Positions 17,840 to 27,473 of a stretch of DNA of 64,000 nucleotides are shown piece after piece. Under the pieces are notes generated by a model, which did no database searches, was not told the DNA's origin, and saw nothing but the letters and a program-made list of their open reading frames with translations. Both the position numbers and the translations under genes were made by a program. Source of the stretch: DASVRZ01 sp038230215 (GTDB lineage: Bacteria > Verrucomicrobiota > Verrucomicrobiia > Chthoniobacterales > DASVRZ01); assembly GCA_038230215.1 (NCBI GenBank), contig JBBRNR010000002.1:186001-250000 (forward strand), given 5' to 3'. Numbering within the stretch: position 1 is the stretch's first letter; every line of letters starts with the position of its first letter.

Positions 17840-20800
17840 ATGCCTTCCCCGAAACGCTCCATTTACACGCTGCCGATCCTGGTTTTCACCCTCGGCGTGG
17901 CAGCCTCGATAGGGCTGCTGCTGTGGCTGATCCAGCTGCAGTATGATAGGATCGACCACGATTTCAGTCGGGTGGCAGGAGATCGCTCCGTGGCGGTCAT
18001 AGAGCGGATTCAGCAGGATTTCGCCATTCCTGAGAATATCCGGCAGCTTTACGATTCGAGTGATTTGGTGGATGAAAACGAGTTCAAGACCTTTGCGACC
18101 ACGCTTCTCCAGAAAACACCGGAACTCGACAGTGTCGCCTGGGCTCCCACGAAGGTCGGCGCTGACGGCGGGGTGAGTCACACTGTGCTCTATGTGGAGG
18201 CGCAGAAGGCTGACGATCTCGGCGGCGGCACGAATCTGGACAGCATTCCGGGAATGACGGCGGCCATCAACGCCGCCTTGCAAACTGGCGCGGCGCACTG
18301 GATCAATATGCTGTCAAAGAATGACGCCTCCGGCGCGCGCTCGGGCTGGCTGGTGGTGCTGCCAGTGATGCCGCATGGCAATGGAGCGGAGGGAGCGCGG
18401 ACGGCGGAGGGAGTGCTGGTCGCCCACATTGATCTCAACCGTCTGATGTTCAAGGCGTTCGAAAGTCTGGAAAAAGTCGGGCTCGACGCGGTGATTTACG
18501 ATGGAAAAATGGACGAGTCCCATGTGCTGGCGAAGTGGTTCAGCCCCACTCGAAAGGCTCCCTACGACCCAGTCAGCGAACGAAGTGCCTCGCGGTATGC
18601 GTTTACCAGAATGACGACGCTGGGTGCCCAGGAATGGGTGATTTATTGCCGCCCCGCCCCTCACTTTCTGGAGAGATACCTGTGGTGGGAGCAGGGATTT
18701 ATCTTCGCAGGCTGCCTGCTAATGAGCGGACTGGCGGCAGTTTACCTCCTGCGCCAGCGTCTCACGGCTGACAAGTTGCGTCGTCAGCACCGCATCACCC
18801 GCGTTCTGGAGAACATCGCGGTCGCCGCGAACGAGGCCACGACAGATGAGGAACTGCTCGCCAAATCGCTCCAATTGATTTGTGCCTATCTCGACTGGCC
18901 ATTTGGTCATGTCTGCGTGCCCGATGTGAAGGATGAGAATGTGCTGGTGTCGAGCGGGGTTTTCAGCATTTCCGACGAGGAACGCTTGCAGACAATGCGC
19001 CATGAAGCGGAGAAGATAAAGTTTATCTCAGGCAAAGGATTGCCTGGCCAAGTGATGGAATCTCGAGAGGCGATCTTCGTGGAAGATCTGAGGAATTTTG
19101 ATGGCTTTGTGCGCAAGGACGCCGCCGAGCACACTGGACTGCTCTCGGGTTTTGCCTTTCCCGTAATCGTGCGGGATCGAGTGGCAGCAGTGGTGGAGCT
19201 TTATCATTTGGACGTTAGCAAACCGTTCCCGGGCTGGAGGGATTTGCTCCTGAACATTAGTCGGCAAATGTCGTATGCAATGGAGAGGCGGCTGGCGGCG
19301 GAGGATTTGCAGGAGAAAACGGCGGTGCTGGAGAATGCAGCGGAGGGCATCGCTTACGTGGACGTGGCAGGCATTTATCTCACCGTGAACAAGGCGTATG
19401 CCCGCATGTGCGGCATTCCGGCGAATGAGTTGATCGGAACCAACCGGCGCGGCCAGATCCATCATGAGGACGTGGATATTTTCACCGCAGCTTATCTGGA
19501 GATGATCATGGAGGGGCGTTCCGAGGCCGAGGGACGTTTCCTGCGTCCGGACGGGTCGATTTTCTATCAGGATCTCACGATGATCCGCGACTTGGATCGC
19601 GCGGATAAACTTCGGGGCTGCTACTTGTTTTCCCGAGACATTACCGAGCGCGAGGAACAGCAAAAGGCTCTGCGCGAGAGCGAGGAACGCTTCATGGCTT
19701 TTATGGAGAACAACCCCGCGAGCGCCTCGATCAAGGACGAGAACAGTCGGCTGGTTTACATCAATCCGGCGAGTCTGCAAAATTTCGGCCTGACCAAGGA
19801 TGCGATCGGCAAAACGCCCGAGGAATTGACTGATGCCGCCGCCGCCAAGATCACCCGGGAAAGTGACCAGAAGTTCCTCGCCCTCAACAAGCCGCAGATG
19901 CAGGTCGAAGTCATCCCGGATCAACTCGGAAAATCGCGCCATTGGCTGGTGTATAAATTTCCCATGAAAGGCCGCGATGGCCAGCGTCTGATCGGCGTGC
20001 TCTGCCTCGACATGACGGATCGGATGGAGGCCGAGACGGCGATAATCGCCGCGCGCGACGAGGCACTGGAGTCGGCACGATTAAAGTCGCAGTTTCTCGC
20101 GAATATGAGCCACGAGATTCGCACACCGATGAATGGGATCATCGGGATGCTGGGGCTGTTGGGGAAAACGGAGTTGCAGCCGAATCAGTCCGAGTTGTTG
20201 CGCACGGCGATGAGCGCATCGGATTCGTTGCTGCGCCTGTTGAACGACATTCTGGATTTCTCAAAAATCGACGCCGGTAAAATGGAACTCGATCCCGTCG
20301 TCTTCGATCCGCGCCAGTGTCTGCGGCACTCTGTTAGAATCCTCGAGGCCGTCGCCCACAAGAAAGGACTGGAACTCACCTGGACTGCGGCGCCCGAGGT
20401 TCCGGCTCAGCTCCGCGGCGACTCCGGGCGGCTGTCCCAGATACTGGTGAACCTCGTGAACAACGGGATCAAATTCACCCACGAGGGCTCCGTCTCCGCC
20501 CGGCTTTACGTGGACGGTCGCGAGGGTTCCGAGGTTCTGCTGCACGGCGTCGTGCGCGACACCGGCATCGGCGTTTCGGAGAGTCATCGCGAGCTGATTT
20601 TCCAACCCTTCCGCCAGTCCGACAGCTCGACCGCCCGCCATTACGGCGGCACTGGACTGGGTCTCGCCATTTGCTCTCAACTCGTGGAATTGATGGACGG
20701 CAAAATCTGGATCGAGCCCGTGCCCACGGGTGGGAGCGAGTTTCATTTCACTGTGAAAATGGAGGAGACCTCCGAGGCAGCGCCTGCCCTTCTCACGAGC

Positions 20801-21610
20801 CAGACCGTGATGTCCCTCGCGAAGCAATCCCTGCGAATACTCCTCGCCGAGGACAACGAGATCAACCAGCACCTCGCCATCGCCCTGCTGCAGGAGAGGG
20901 GACACCACGTCATCCTTGCCCGCAACGGATTTGAGGCCGTGGAGCTTTTCGAGAAATCGAGCTTCGACCTCATCCTCATGGACGTGCAAATGCCGGGCAA
21001 GGACGGCTACGAGGCGACGCTCGACATTCGCCGCCATCCCAAGGGAAAAACCATTCCGATCTACGCGGTTACCGCCCACGCCATGCCCGAGGATCGCCGC
21101 CGCTGCATCGAGGTCGGCATGAACGATTACCTCACGAAACCCATCCGCGTGGACCAGTTTGCCCGACTCGTCGAATCGAAGGTCGAGCGCAACGAAACGC
21201 TCGTTCAGCAGCCCCGTGAAACCCGGCTCATCAAGACCCGACTCATCCCTCCGGTGATTTCTCCCGTAGTCGGCTGCAAAAATTTCGACCTTGGCGCACT
21301 CCGCCAGATGGTGAACAACAACGACGCGCTCATTATGCAACTGGCCTCCACTTTCACCCGCCAGGCCGCTGAGGACCGGAGTCAGATGCAGGCCGCCTTG
21401 CAGGAGCGCAACGGCACGCTGCTGGAACATTCGGCGCATCGTTTGAAAGGCTCTGCGCTGAGTTTTTCCGCCGCGCCGCTCGCCGAGATCGCCCAGACGC
21501 TGGAGACAGCGGGCCGCAATGAAGACTTTGAAAGCGCGAGCGCCGTCTGGGAGAAATTTGAGTCGGCTTACAACGCATTGGTGTCGGAGCTGGAGGGGTT
21601 AAACAGTTAG
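17840..21610 (+). CDS. Hybrid sensor histidine kinase (CHASE-GAF-PAS-PAS-HisKA-HATPase-REC-HPt)
   Basis: A 1256-residue membrane sensor. Order: membrane helix (about 8-30), periplasmic CHASE domain (to ~290), second helix (about 285-305), GAF (~325-475), two PAS domains (~490-745), HisKA with SHEIRTP (His758), HATPase_c with NLVNNGIKFT, DTGIGVS and GTGLGLAI boxes, a receiver domain with ILMDVQMPG (Asp1048) and a C-terminal HPt domain with AHRLKGSA (His1200). All phosphorelay residues are present. ATG 17840 begins just before the first membrane helix; an upstream in-frame start at 17783 would add 19 unconvincing residues. The ligand is unknown. The next gene encodes a likely partner response regulator. 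Confidence 0.9.
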   Translation: MPSPKRSIYTLPILVFTLGVAASIGLLLWLIQLQYDRIDHDFSRVAGDRSVAVIERIQQDFAIPENIRQLYDSSDLVDENEFKTFATTLLQKTPELDSVAWAPTKVGADGGVSHTVLYVEAQKADDLGGGTNLDSIPGMTAAINAALQTGAAHWINMLSKNDASGARSGWLVVLPVMPHGNGAEGARTAEGVLVAHIDLNRLMFKAFESLEKVGLDAVIYDGKMDESHVLAKWFSPTRKAPYDPVSERSASRYAFTRMTTLGAQEWVIYCRPAPHFLERYLWWEQGFIFAGCLLMSGLAAVYLLRQRLTADKLRRQHRITRVLENIAVAANEATTDEELLAKSLQLICAYLDWPFGHVCVPDVKDENVLVSSGVFSISDEERLQTMRHEAEKIKFISGKGLPGQVMESREAIFVEDLRNFDGFVRKDAAEHTGLLSGFAFPVIVRDRVAAVVELYHLDVSKPFPGWRDLLLNISRQMSYAMERRLAAEDLQEKTAVLENAAEGIAYVDVAGIYLTVNKAYARMCGIPANELIGTNRRGQIHHEDVDIFTAAYLEMIMEGRSEAEGRFLRPDGSIFYQDLTMIRDLDRADKLRGCYLFSRDITEREEQQKALRESEERFMAFMENNPASASIKDENSRLVYINPASLQNFGLTKDAIGKTPEELTDAAAAKITRESDQKFLALNKPQMQVEVIPDQLGKSRHWLVYKFPMKGRDGQRLIGVLCLDMTDRMEAETAIIAARDEALESARLKSQFLANMSHEIRTPMNGIIGMLGLLGKTELQPNQSELLRTAMSASDSLLRLLNDILDFSKIDAGKMELDPVVFDPRQCLRHSVRILEAVAHKKGLELTWTAAPEVPAQLRGDSGRLSQILVNLVNNGIKFTHEGSVSARLYVDGREGSEVLLHGVVRDTGIGVSESHRELIFQPFRQSDSSTARHYGGTGLGLAICSQLVELMDGKIWIEPVPTGGSEFHFTVKMEETSEAAPALLTSQTVMSLAKQSLRILLAEDNEINQHLAIALLQERGHHVILARNGFEAVELFEKSSFDLILMDVQMPGKDGYEATLDIRRHPKGKTIPIYAVTAHAMPEDRRRCIEVGMNDYLTKPIRVDQFARLVESKVERNETLVQQPRETRLIKTRLIPPVISPVVGCKNFDLGALRQMVNNNDALIMQLASTFTRQAAEDRSQMQAALQERNGTLLEHSAHRLKGSALSFSAAPLAEIAQTLETAGRNEDFESASAVWEKFESAYNALVSELEGLNS

Positions 21611-21668
21611 TCACAACAATTCGGTCTTGAGATACGTATAAAGTTTGTAGTTATTAGTTTAGACCCTC

Positions 21669-22283
21669 ATGAACATTCTCATCGCCGAAGACGACGCTAT
21701 TTCCCGACTCCTCCTTACAGACACCCTTACGCGCTGGGGCCACCACGTTGAAGCCGTCGAAAATGGCGAGCAGGCCTGGGCTGTTTTTCAACGCGCAGAC
21801 GCGCCACCGCTGGCGATTCTCGACTGGATGATGCCTGGCCTCGACGGTCTCGAAGTCTGCCGACGCGCTCGCGGCCTGCCCCGAAGCGTGGCCTTTCACA
21901 TTATTTTACTAACAGCCCGCGATGAAAAAAGCGACATCGTTGGTGCTCTCGACATCGGGGCAAACGATTACATGGTGAAGCCGTTCGATCCTGCGGAATT
22001 GCGCGCCCGTGTCGGAGTTGGCGAGCGAATGATCGCGCTTCAGGAGGAGCTGGCCGCCCGCGTTCTGGAGCTGGAGGAGGCTTTGGAAAAAGTGAAGAAA
22101 CTCCAGGGGTTGCTGCCGATTTGCGCCTACTGCAAAAAAATCCGCAACGACGAGGATTACTGGCAGGAAGTGGAAACCTATCTCGGCGACCATTCGGAGG
22201 CGGAGTTCAGCCACGGGATTTGCCCGCACTGCTTCGAGAAATTGATGGGCATCTCGTTCGCCGAGGCGAAGGCCAAGCAATAG
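21669..22283 (+). CDS. Response regulator with coiled-coil and C-terminal zinc-ribbon-like output
   Basis: A 204-residue protein. The receiver domain (1-120) has acidic residues EDD (7-9), phospho-acceptor Asp52 (ILDWMMPG) and Lys104 (MVKPFD). A Glu/Leu-rich coiled coil (about 121-148) leads to a small Cys-rich module with C152-x2-C155 and C185-x2-C188 around a DEDYWQEVETYL core. That module recurs at the C-terminus of bacterial REC and PAS proteins and has no assigned function; there is no HTH. Lying 58 bases after the hybrid kinase, it is probably its phosphorelay target. Confidence 0.82.
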   Translation: MNILIAEDDAISRLLLTDTLTRWGHHVEAVENGEQAWAVFQRADAPPLAILDWMMPGLDGLEVCRRARGLPRSVAFHIILLTARDEKSDIVGALDIGANDYMVKPFDPAELRARVGVGERMIALQEELAARVLELEEALEKVKKLQGLLPICAYCKKIRNDEDYWQEVETYLGDHSEAEFSHGICPHCFEKLMGISFAEAKAKQ

Positions 22284-22355
22284 ATCGGCGGCGTTGGAAA
22301 GGACCGAATTTTTTCGTGCCTTTTCACTCCGGCTTGTCCTTAATATGGCCTTCCC

Positions 22356-23408
22356 ATGAGTCAGAAATCGCCCCTTAAAAAAGTAGCCGTCGTCGGAGCA
22401 TCCGGCTATTCGGGAGAGGAACTGCTCCGCCTGCTGGGGAATCATCCGGAAGTCGAATTGGTCGCGATCACTTCGCGGCAACATGCGGGCAAGGCTCTCG
22501 GCGATGTGCAGCCACAATTTCGCGGTCATCCGAAGCTGGCGAACATCCAATTTATCCAGTCGGATGTCGCTCAAATCGTGGCCACGGGAGCGGAGTTTGT
22601 CTTCCTCGCGCTGCCGCACGGTCTCGCAGGGGAATTTGCCGGGCCACTGCTGGAAGCTGGCCTGCGAGTGCTCGACCTGAGCGCAGATTTCCGGCTGCGC
22701 GACGCGGCGGTTTTCGAGGAATTTTACGGAGCCAAACATCCCGCGCCGCAGTTGCTGAATCAAGCCGTTTACGGTTCACCGGAACTGCATCGCGATGCCA
22801 TCGTGAATGCGATGTTAGTCGCCTGTCCCGGCTGCTATCCCACCAGTATTCTGGTCCCGCTCGTGCCTCTGCTGCGCCGCAAATTGCTCAAGCCACAAAG
22901 CATCATCGCCAACAGCCTCAGCGGAGTCAGCGGTGCTGGACGCAAGGCCGATATTTTGCTGCTCTTCGCCGAGTGCAATGAAAGTGTGCGCGCCTACGGG
23001 CTGCCCAAACACCGTCATTTGTCTGAGATCGAGCAGGAGCTTTCCCTCGCCGCTAGCACCGATCTAACCATTAGCTTTGCGCCGCACCTCATTCCCATCA
23101 CACGCGGTATACTAACCACGATTCACGCTGCGCCGGACGAAAACCTAACCTTGGACGCGCTATCCGCCGCCTATCATGAGGCTTACACCGACGAGCCATT
23201 CGTCCGATTGTTGGGAACGACTGATTTTCCCGATGTGAAATACGTTGCACGTACTAACTACATCGACATCGGCTGGCAATTCGACAAGCGCACCGGGCGC
23301 GTCATCCTTCTCAGTGCTGAAGACAATCTTACCAAGGGAGCCGCAGGCCAGGCTGTGCAATGCCTCAACCTAATGGCCGGTTTTCCCGAAACCACGGGAT
23401 TGATCTAA
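22356..23408 (+). CDS. argC: N-acetyl-gamma-glutamyl-phosphate reductase
   Basis: A 350-residue type 1 ArgC. It has the NADP-binding VVGASGYSGEELLRLL near residue 12 and the catalytic cysteine in CPGCYPTS (C160). It reduces N-acetylglutamyl phosphate to the semialdehyde, the third step of arginine synthesis. It is followed at 12 bases by argJ and then argB, forming an arginine operon. Length and motifs are normal. Confidence 0.95.
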   Translation: MSQKSPLKKVAVVGASGYSGEELLRLLGNHPEVELVAITSRQHAGKALGDVQPQFRGHPKLANIQFIQSDVAQIVATGAEFVFLALPHGLAGEFAGPLLEAGLRVLDLSADFRLRDAAVFEEFYGAKHPAPQLLNQAVYGSPELHRDAIVNAMLVACPGCYPTSILVPLVPLLRRKLLKPQSIIANSLSGVSGAGRKADILLLFAECNESVRAYGLPKHRHLSEIEQELSLAASTDLTISFAPHLIPITRGILTTIHAAPDENLTLDALSAAYHEAYTDEPFVRLLGTTDFPDVKYVARTNYIDIGWQFDKRTGRVILLSAEDNLTKGAAGQAVQCLNLMAGFPETTGLI

Positions 23409-23420
23409 CCATTTACTAAC

Positions 23421-24641
23421 ATGCCCGAACACACCACATTTCCCATCGTTTCCGGCGGCATTACGCTGCCCGCAGGCTTCCTTGCCGGAGCTGTCTATGC
23501 TGGCATCAAACCTGGCAACGACGACAAGCGCGACTTCGCCCTTATTCTCTCGGAAGTCCCTTCGGTGGCCGCGGCAACTTTCACGACTAACAAGATCAAG
23601 GCCGCACCCGTTCGCGTCTCGCAGGCTAATATTCGCGGCGGCGACATCCGCGGCATTCTACTCAACAGTGGAAACGCTAATGCCTGCAACGGCATCGTGG
23701 GCATCCAGCACGCGAAGCGCAGCATCAAGGCCGTCGCCAAAGTTTTCAACTTGAAGGATAGTCAGTTGCTAGTCTGCTCCACAGGCCGCATTGGCGTAGA
23801 GCTCCCTATCGAAAAAATGGAGTCTGCGGCCACTCTTTTTCCCGATGCCCTGTCTCGCAAGGGAAGTCGCAAAACCGCCAAGGCAATCATGACTTCCGAC
23901 ACCTTTCCGAAGGAGATCGCCGTGCAGGTCGAGCTGGGCGGCAGGACAGTCAGCATCGGCGGAATCGCCAAGGGCGCAGGCATGATCAATCCTAACATGG
24001 CGACCATGCTCAGTGTCGTGACGACTGATCTCACCATTGAGAAAAAAGAGCTGCAACGCGCCCTTAGCATCGCCGTGGAGCAGAGTTACAATCGGATCAC
24101 GGTCGATGGCGACATGAGTACTAACGATACGGTCATTCTTCTAGCCAATGGAGCTGCCGGTGGCGGACCTGTGACGAGCGAGCATCCGGAGTTTCATCGT
24201 TTTCAGGAGGCACTAAATTTCGTCACGCGCAACCTGGCCCGCATGATCGTGGAGGACGGCGAGGGTGTTAGCAAATTTGTCGAAGTGCAGATCAATGGCG
24301 CCGCCACTTTCCAAGACGCCAGAAAGGTCGCCAACGCGATTGCCAATTCCACGCTGGTCAAATGCGCATGGAACGGCGAGGACCCAAATTGGGGTCGGAT
24401 CATGGACGCGATCGGTTATTCCACGGCTCGTGCGCGAGAGGAAATGATCGATATTTACTACGACGGATTGATCGCCGTGAAAAATGGCATGAAGAGCGCG
24501 ACACCCGTGAAAGCACTCCGCAGCGTGATGAAAAAACGGAAGTTTAAAGTCACCGTGGACCTCCATCTCGGTGATGCCCAATACATTATTTACACGACCG
24601 ATCTCACAGCCGAATACGTCGAGCTGAACAAGGGCGAATAA
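23421..24641 (+). CDS. argJ: Bifunctional glutamate N-acetyltransferase / amino-acid acetyltransferase
   Basis: A 406-residue ArgJ proenzyme. The self-cleavage site is KGAGMINPNMATML, with the scissile Ala194-Thr195 giving alpha and beta chains. It recycles the acetyl group from N-acetylornithine to glutamate and may also use acetyl-CoA. Being in an operon with argC and argB is the usual arrangement for the cyclic arginine pathway. Confidence 0.95.
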   Translation: MPEHTTFPIVSGGITLPAGFLAGAVYAGIKPGNDDKRDFALILSEVPSVAAATFTTNKIKAAPVRVSQANIRGGDIRGILLNSGNANACNGIVGIQHAKRSIKAVAKVFNLKDSQLLVCSTGRIGVELPIEKMESAATLFPDALSRKGSRKTAKAIMTSDTFPKEIAVQVELGGRTVSIGGIAKGAGMINPNMATMLSVVTTDLTIEKKELQRALSIAVEQSYNRITVDGDMSTNDTVILLANGAAGGGPVTSEHPEFHRFQEALNFVTRNLARMIVEDGEGVSKFVEVQINGAATFQDARKVANAIANSTLVKCAWNGEDPNWGRIMDAIGYSTARAREEMIDIYYDGLIAVKNGMKSATPVKALRSVMKKRKFKVTVDLHLGDAQYIIYTTDLTAEYVELNKGE

Positions 24642-24660
24642 GGGCTTAGTCATACTTTTC

Positions 24661-25542
24661 ATGTCCAGCATTTCCTCATCCATTCGTGCCGAAGTCCTCA
24701 TCGAGGCGCTGCCGTTCATCCAGAAATTTCGCGGGCAGACTTTCGTTATCAAATATGGCGGAAGTGCCATGGAGGACGATCATCTGGTCGAGCGACTTCT
24801 GCGCGACGTCGTTTTCCTGGAAGCTGTCGGTATTAATCCGGTGCTGGTCCACGGCGGCGGAAAATCCATCAGCGGAAAAATGCGCGAGGCGGGACTGGCC
24901 GCGCGGTTCGTTAATGGCCTGCGCGTGACCGACGAGGCTGTCATCGGCCTCGTCGAAGAGGTTTTGGATCGTGAGATCAATCCTGGTCTGGTGAAGACGA
25001 TCAACGAGTTTGGCGGCCATGCGGTTGGGTTCTCCGGGCGCGATGTTTGTCTTGGAGAAAAACTCCCGCCGCAAGTCGATGCGAAGACCGGTGAAATGGT
25101 CGATCTCGGCTATGTCGGAACTGTGAACACGCTGAATCTGGAAACCGTGCGAGCGATCCTTGCGGTGGAAAAAGTCCCGATCATTTCGCCGATTGCCCGC
25201 GACGCAAATGGTCACACGCTGAACGTCAACGCCGACATCGCCGCTGGCTCCATTGCCGCCGCTTTGGGCGCGTCGAAAATGATCTATCTCAGCGATGTGC
25301 CCGGCATCATGCGCGATGTGGACGACCGCGAATCGCTCATCCCCAGTGTTAACAGCGAAATGGTTAGAAAACTCATGCAGCAGGGCGTCATTGCTGGCGG
25401 CATGATTCCCAAGGTCGAGTCCGCGCTCAAGGCCCTCAGCGAAGGCGTGGGCAAGGTCCATTTCATCGATGGCCGCATCCCGCATGCGCTGCTTTTGGAG
25501 ATATGCACCAACAGCGGCATCGGCACGGAAGTCTTGCCCTGA
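24661..25542 (+). CDS. argB: Acetylglutamate kinase
   Basis: A 293-residue amino-acid-kinase-fold protein with FVIKYGGSAM (phosphate-binding Lys), VHGGGKSIS and the C-terminal IDGRIPHALLLE. It phosphorylates N-acetylglutamate, the second arginine step and the usual feedback point. It is third in argC-argJ-argB, 19 bases after argJ. The N-terminal helix SSISSSIRAEVLIEALPFIQKF is of the type seen in arginine-sensitive hexameric enzymes; the sensitivity itself is inference. Confidence 0.95.
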   Translation: MSSISSSIRAEVLIEALPFIQKFRGQTFVIKYGGSAMEDDHLVERLLRDVVFLEAVGINPVLVHGGGKSISGKMREAGLAARFVNGLRVTDEAVIGLVEEVLDREINPGLVKTINEFGGHAVGFSGRDVCLGEKLPPQVDAKTGEMVDLGYVGTVNTLNLETVRAILAVEKVPIISPIARDANGHTLNVNADIAAGSIAAALGASKMIYLSDVPGIMRDVDDRESLIPSVNSEMVRKLMQQGVIAGGMIPKVESALKALSEGVGKVHFIDGRIPHALLLEICTNSGIGTEVLP

Positions 25543-25748
25543 CATCCTGAAAGGGCGCGGGTTCCCTGGTAGAGGACGATGCGGACAGTGGTCGTCTCCT
25601 TGAAATCGTGATCAAACTGGTTGAAACAAAACCTTTTGTCCTCCGGTGATTGACACGGTTTTCGCTGCTGCCATAGTGCTGACTGTCGCAAAACTTCCCA
25701 CCCGAAAGCGCGACCCTGTTCTAGAAAATCGTTTACGATTTATCCAGT

Positions 25749-26225
25749 ATGGGACACGGGAAATTCACCGCAGCATCAGCACCACCAACCACTAAAAATC
25801 CTATGGCCGACATCAGTCACGTTAAAAATTCCCTCTCCGCAGACATCGAGATCAAGGGCTCCATCAAATTCACCAGCGACCTCACCATCGACGGCAAAGT
25901 TGAGGGCGAGATCAACTCTGAAGGCACCCTCACCCTCGGCGAAAACGCCGACATCCGCGGCGAGATCAAGACGAAATCCGTGACCATCTACGGCAAAGTC
26001 CATGGCAACATCACTGTTGCGGAAAAATGCGAACTCAAGTCTCGGGCACAGCTCATCGGCGACTTGAAGGCGGCTCGCCTCATCATTGAGGAAGGCGCTA
26101 CGTTTGTAGGCAAATCCGAAGTCAATGCCAGTAAGAACGGTCTGCCCAGCAGGCCGATGGCGACTGCCAGCGAGGAAATCATAGCGCCCGCCCCTTCGAA
26201 AATCGCGTCCATCCTCGGGCGCTAA
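25749..26225 (+). CDS. Bactofilin (polymer-forming cytoskeletal protein)
   Basis: A 158-residue protein. After a short disordered N-terminus comes a beta-helix of hydrophobic/Gly repeats (IKGSIKF, IDGKVEGEI, LTLGENADIRGEI, VTIYGKVHGNI, LIGDLKAARLIIEEGA, VGKSEV), then a Pro/Ala tail. Bactofilins self-assemble into filaments that help shape cells. ATG 25749 is used; ATG 25803 (MADISHVKN) is an equally credible start. Upstream lie two perfect small inverted repeats, ACAAAA-CC-TTTTGT (25626-25639) and AAATCG-TTTA-CGATTT (25726-25741), possible control sites. The next gene is a second bactofilin-like protein. Confidence 0.85.
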   Translation: MGHGKFTAASAPPTTKNPMADISHVKNSLSADIEIKGSIKFTSDLTIDGKVEGEINSEGTLTLGENADIRGEIKTKSVTIYGKVHGNITVAEKCELKSRAQLIGDLKAARLIIEEGATFVGKSEVNASKNGLPSRPMATASEEIIAPAPSKIASILGR

Positions 26226-26234
26226 CCCGCACCG

Positions 26235-27047
26235 GTGGCCAAGCCGACCGCAGTCAAGGTCAGTGTCCAGTGCCCGCATTGTGGCGCGCACCAACTCGAG
26301 CCTGCCCTCGCGCAATCCACGTATTGCCGCGCGTGTAGTCAGCATTTTGAGATTGGCGTCAAAAATCACGATCACCATGTGGATGACGATGGGCCCGGTA
26401 TTTGGGAGAAATTCAGCGGACTTTTCCGTGACAATTCGCCCAAAGTCGTTTCGTGCTTTGAATGCGGCACTCGCCAGGAAGTCGTCCGCACCGCTACGTC
26501 CTGTTCCTGTAAATCCTGTGGTGCCTACATCGACCTGCAAGACGTAAAGGTCGAGAGTGGATTCAGCCGCGCCATCCAGACTGCGGGCCACATTTACATC
26601 TCGCCGAAAGGGGATTTATACACGGCCCGAGCCATTTGTGGGAGCGCCGACGTGCGCGGCTCCATGCGAGGGCAACTCGTTTGCACCGGGGAAATCAGCG
26701 TTAGATACAAGGGGCGCATCACTGGCGGCATCGAGACCGATACCCTGCGCGTGGTCAAAAAATCGACCACCGAATTTGTGCGTCCACTCCGAGCGCGCGA
26801 CGTCTTCATCGAGGGTGAAATGTCTGGGCGCATCCTCGCCAGCGGCACGGTCCACATTGCAAAATCCGGCCGCATGACCGGCTCGATCTATGCAAAGGGA
26901 ATCAACATCGAGCGCGGCGGCGAATTCGAGGGCGAGTTGAACATTGGCGAAAACCAAACCGAAGAGCCCAGCTTGTTGCCGACTCCGCCACGACCAAAGT
27001 CTCGCCGGAACGATCCCCAGAGCGAACTTGGCCTCGGGCTGGGTTAG
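26235..27047 (+). CDS. Bactofilin-domain protein with N-terminal zinc ribbons
   Basis: A 270-residue protein starting at GTG 26235, nine bases after the first bactofilin. The N-terminal ~100 residues carry two Cys4 ribbons, CPHC...CRAC and CFEC...CKSC, separated by a His/Asp-rich linker. The second half repeats the short beta-helix turns of bactofilins (GSADVRGSMRGQLV, GRITGGIETDTLRV, GEMSGRILASGTVHI, GRMTGSIYAKGINI) and ends in a Pro/Arg-rich tail. The ribbon-bactofilin fusion and tandem arrangement suggest co-assembly with its neighbour. The ligand of the ribbons is unknown. Confidence 0.8.
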   Translation: MAKPTAVKVSVQCPHCGAHQLEPALAQSTYCRACSQHFEIGVKNHDHHVDDDGPGIWEKFSGLFRDNSPKVVSCFECGTRQEVVRTATSCSCKSCGAYIDLQDVKVESGFSRAIQTAGHIYISPKGDLYTARAICGSADVRGSMRGQLVCTGEISVRYKGRITGGIETDTLRVVKKSTTEFVRPLRARDVFIEGEMSGRILASGTVHIAKSGRMTGSIYAKGINIERGGEFEGELNIGENQTEEPSLLPTPPRPKSRRNDPQSELGLGLG

Positions 27048-27056
27048 ATTCCCCCT

Positions 27057-27473
27057 ATGCCTCGGAAATACCCTCGCAGTCCCTACGAACGCCTCGCCGG
27101 CTACGTGCATCTCCCGCGCCTGATCGATAAGGCGCGCCTGCATGGACAGGGCCAGCTTGTCGGATACAATTACAAAACACTCGGCTTCGACAAACATTTG
27201 CTCGCCTTCCTCCAACTCGATCCCGACGCCTTTGAGGCCATCGCCAACGAACTTGATTCCGACGAAGCCATCGCAGCCTGGGTGCAACAAAATGGCGTCC
27301 AGCATTCGCCAGAGCAGATCGAGGAATGGAACCGCCACATGATCGGACGCCACCCGGACACCCCGGAAAAGCTGGCGCGCTTCAAGTTTTTCCTCAAAGA
27401 ATCTGGCGGCGAAAACCGGCCTGAAGTGAAAACTTATTTCGATCTAATCCAGCTCGACGAAGGCCGCATCTAG
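27057..27473 (+). CDS. DUF5069-domain protein
   Basis: A 138-residue soluble protein of the DUF5069 family. It opens with RSPYERLAGYVHLPRLIDKARL and continues with a G-Y-N-Y, D-K-x-L-L-x-F-L pattern and DEAIAAWV. The function is not known; members are common in Verrucomicrobiota and often near housekeeping genes. Its stop overlaps by four bases the stop of the convergent hydrolase. Confidence 0.75.
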   Translation: MPRKYPRSPYERLAGYVHLPRLIDKARLHGQGQLVGYNYKTLGFDKHLLAFLQLDPDAFEAIANELDSDEAIAAWVQQNGVQHSPEQIEEWNRHMIGRHPDTPEKLARFKFFLKESGGENRPEVKTYFDLIQLDEGRI

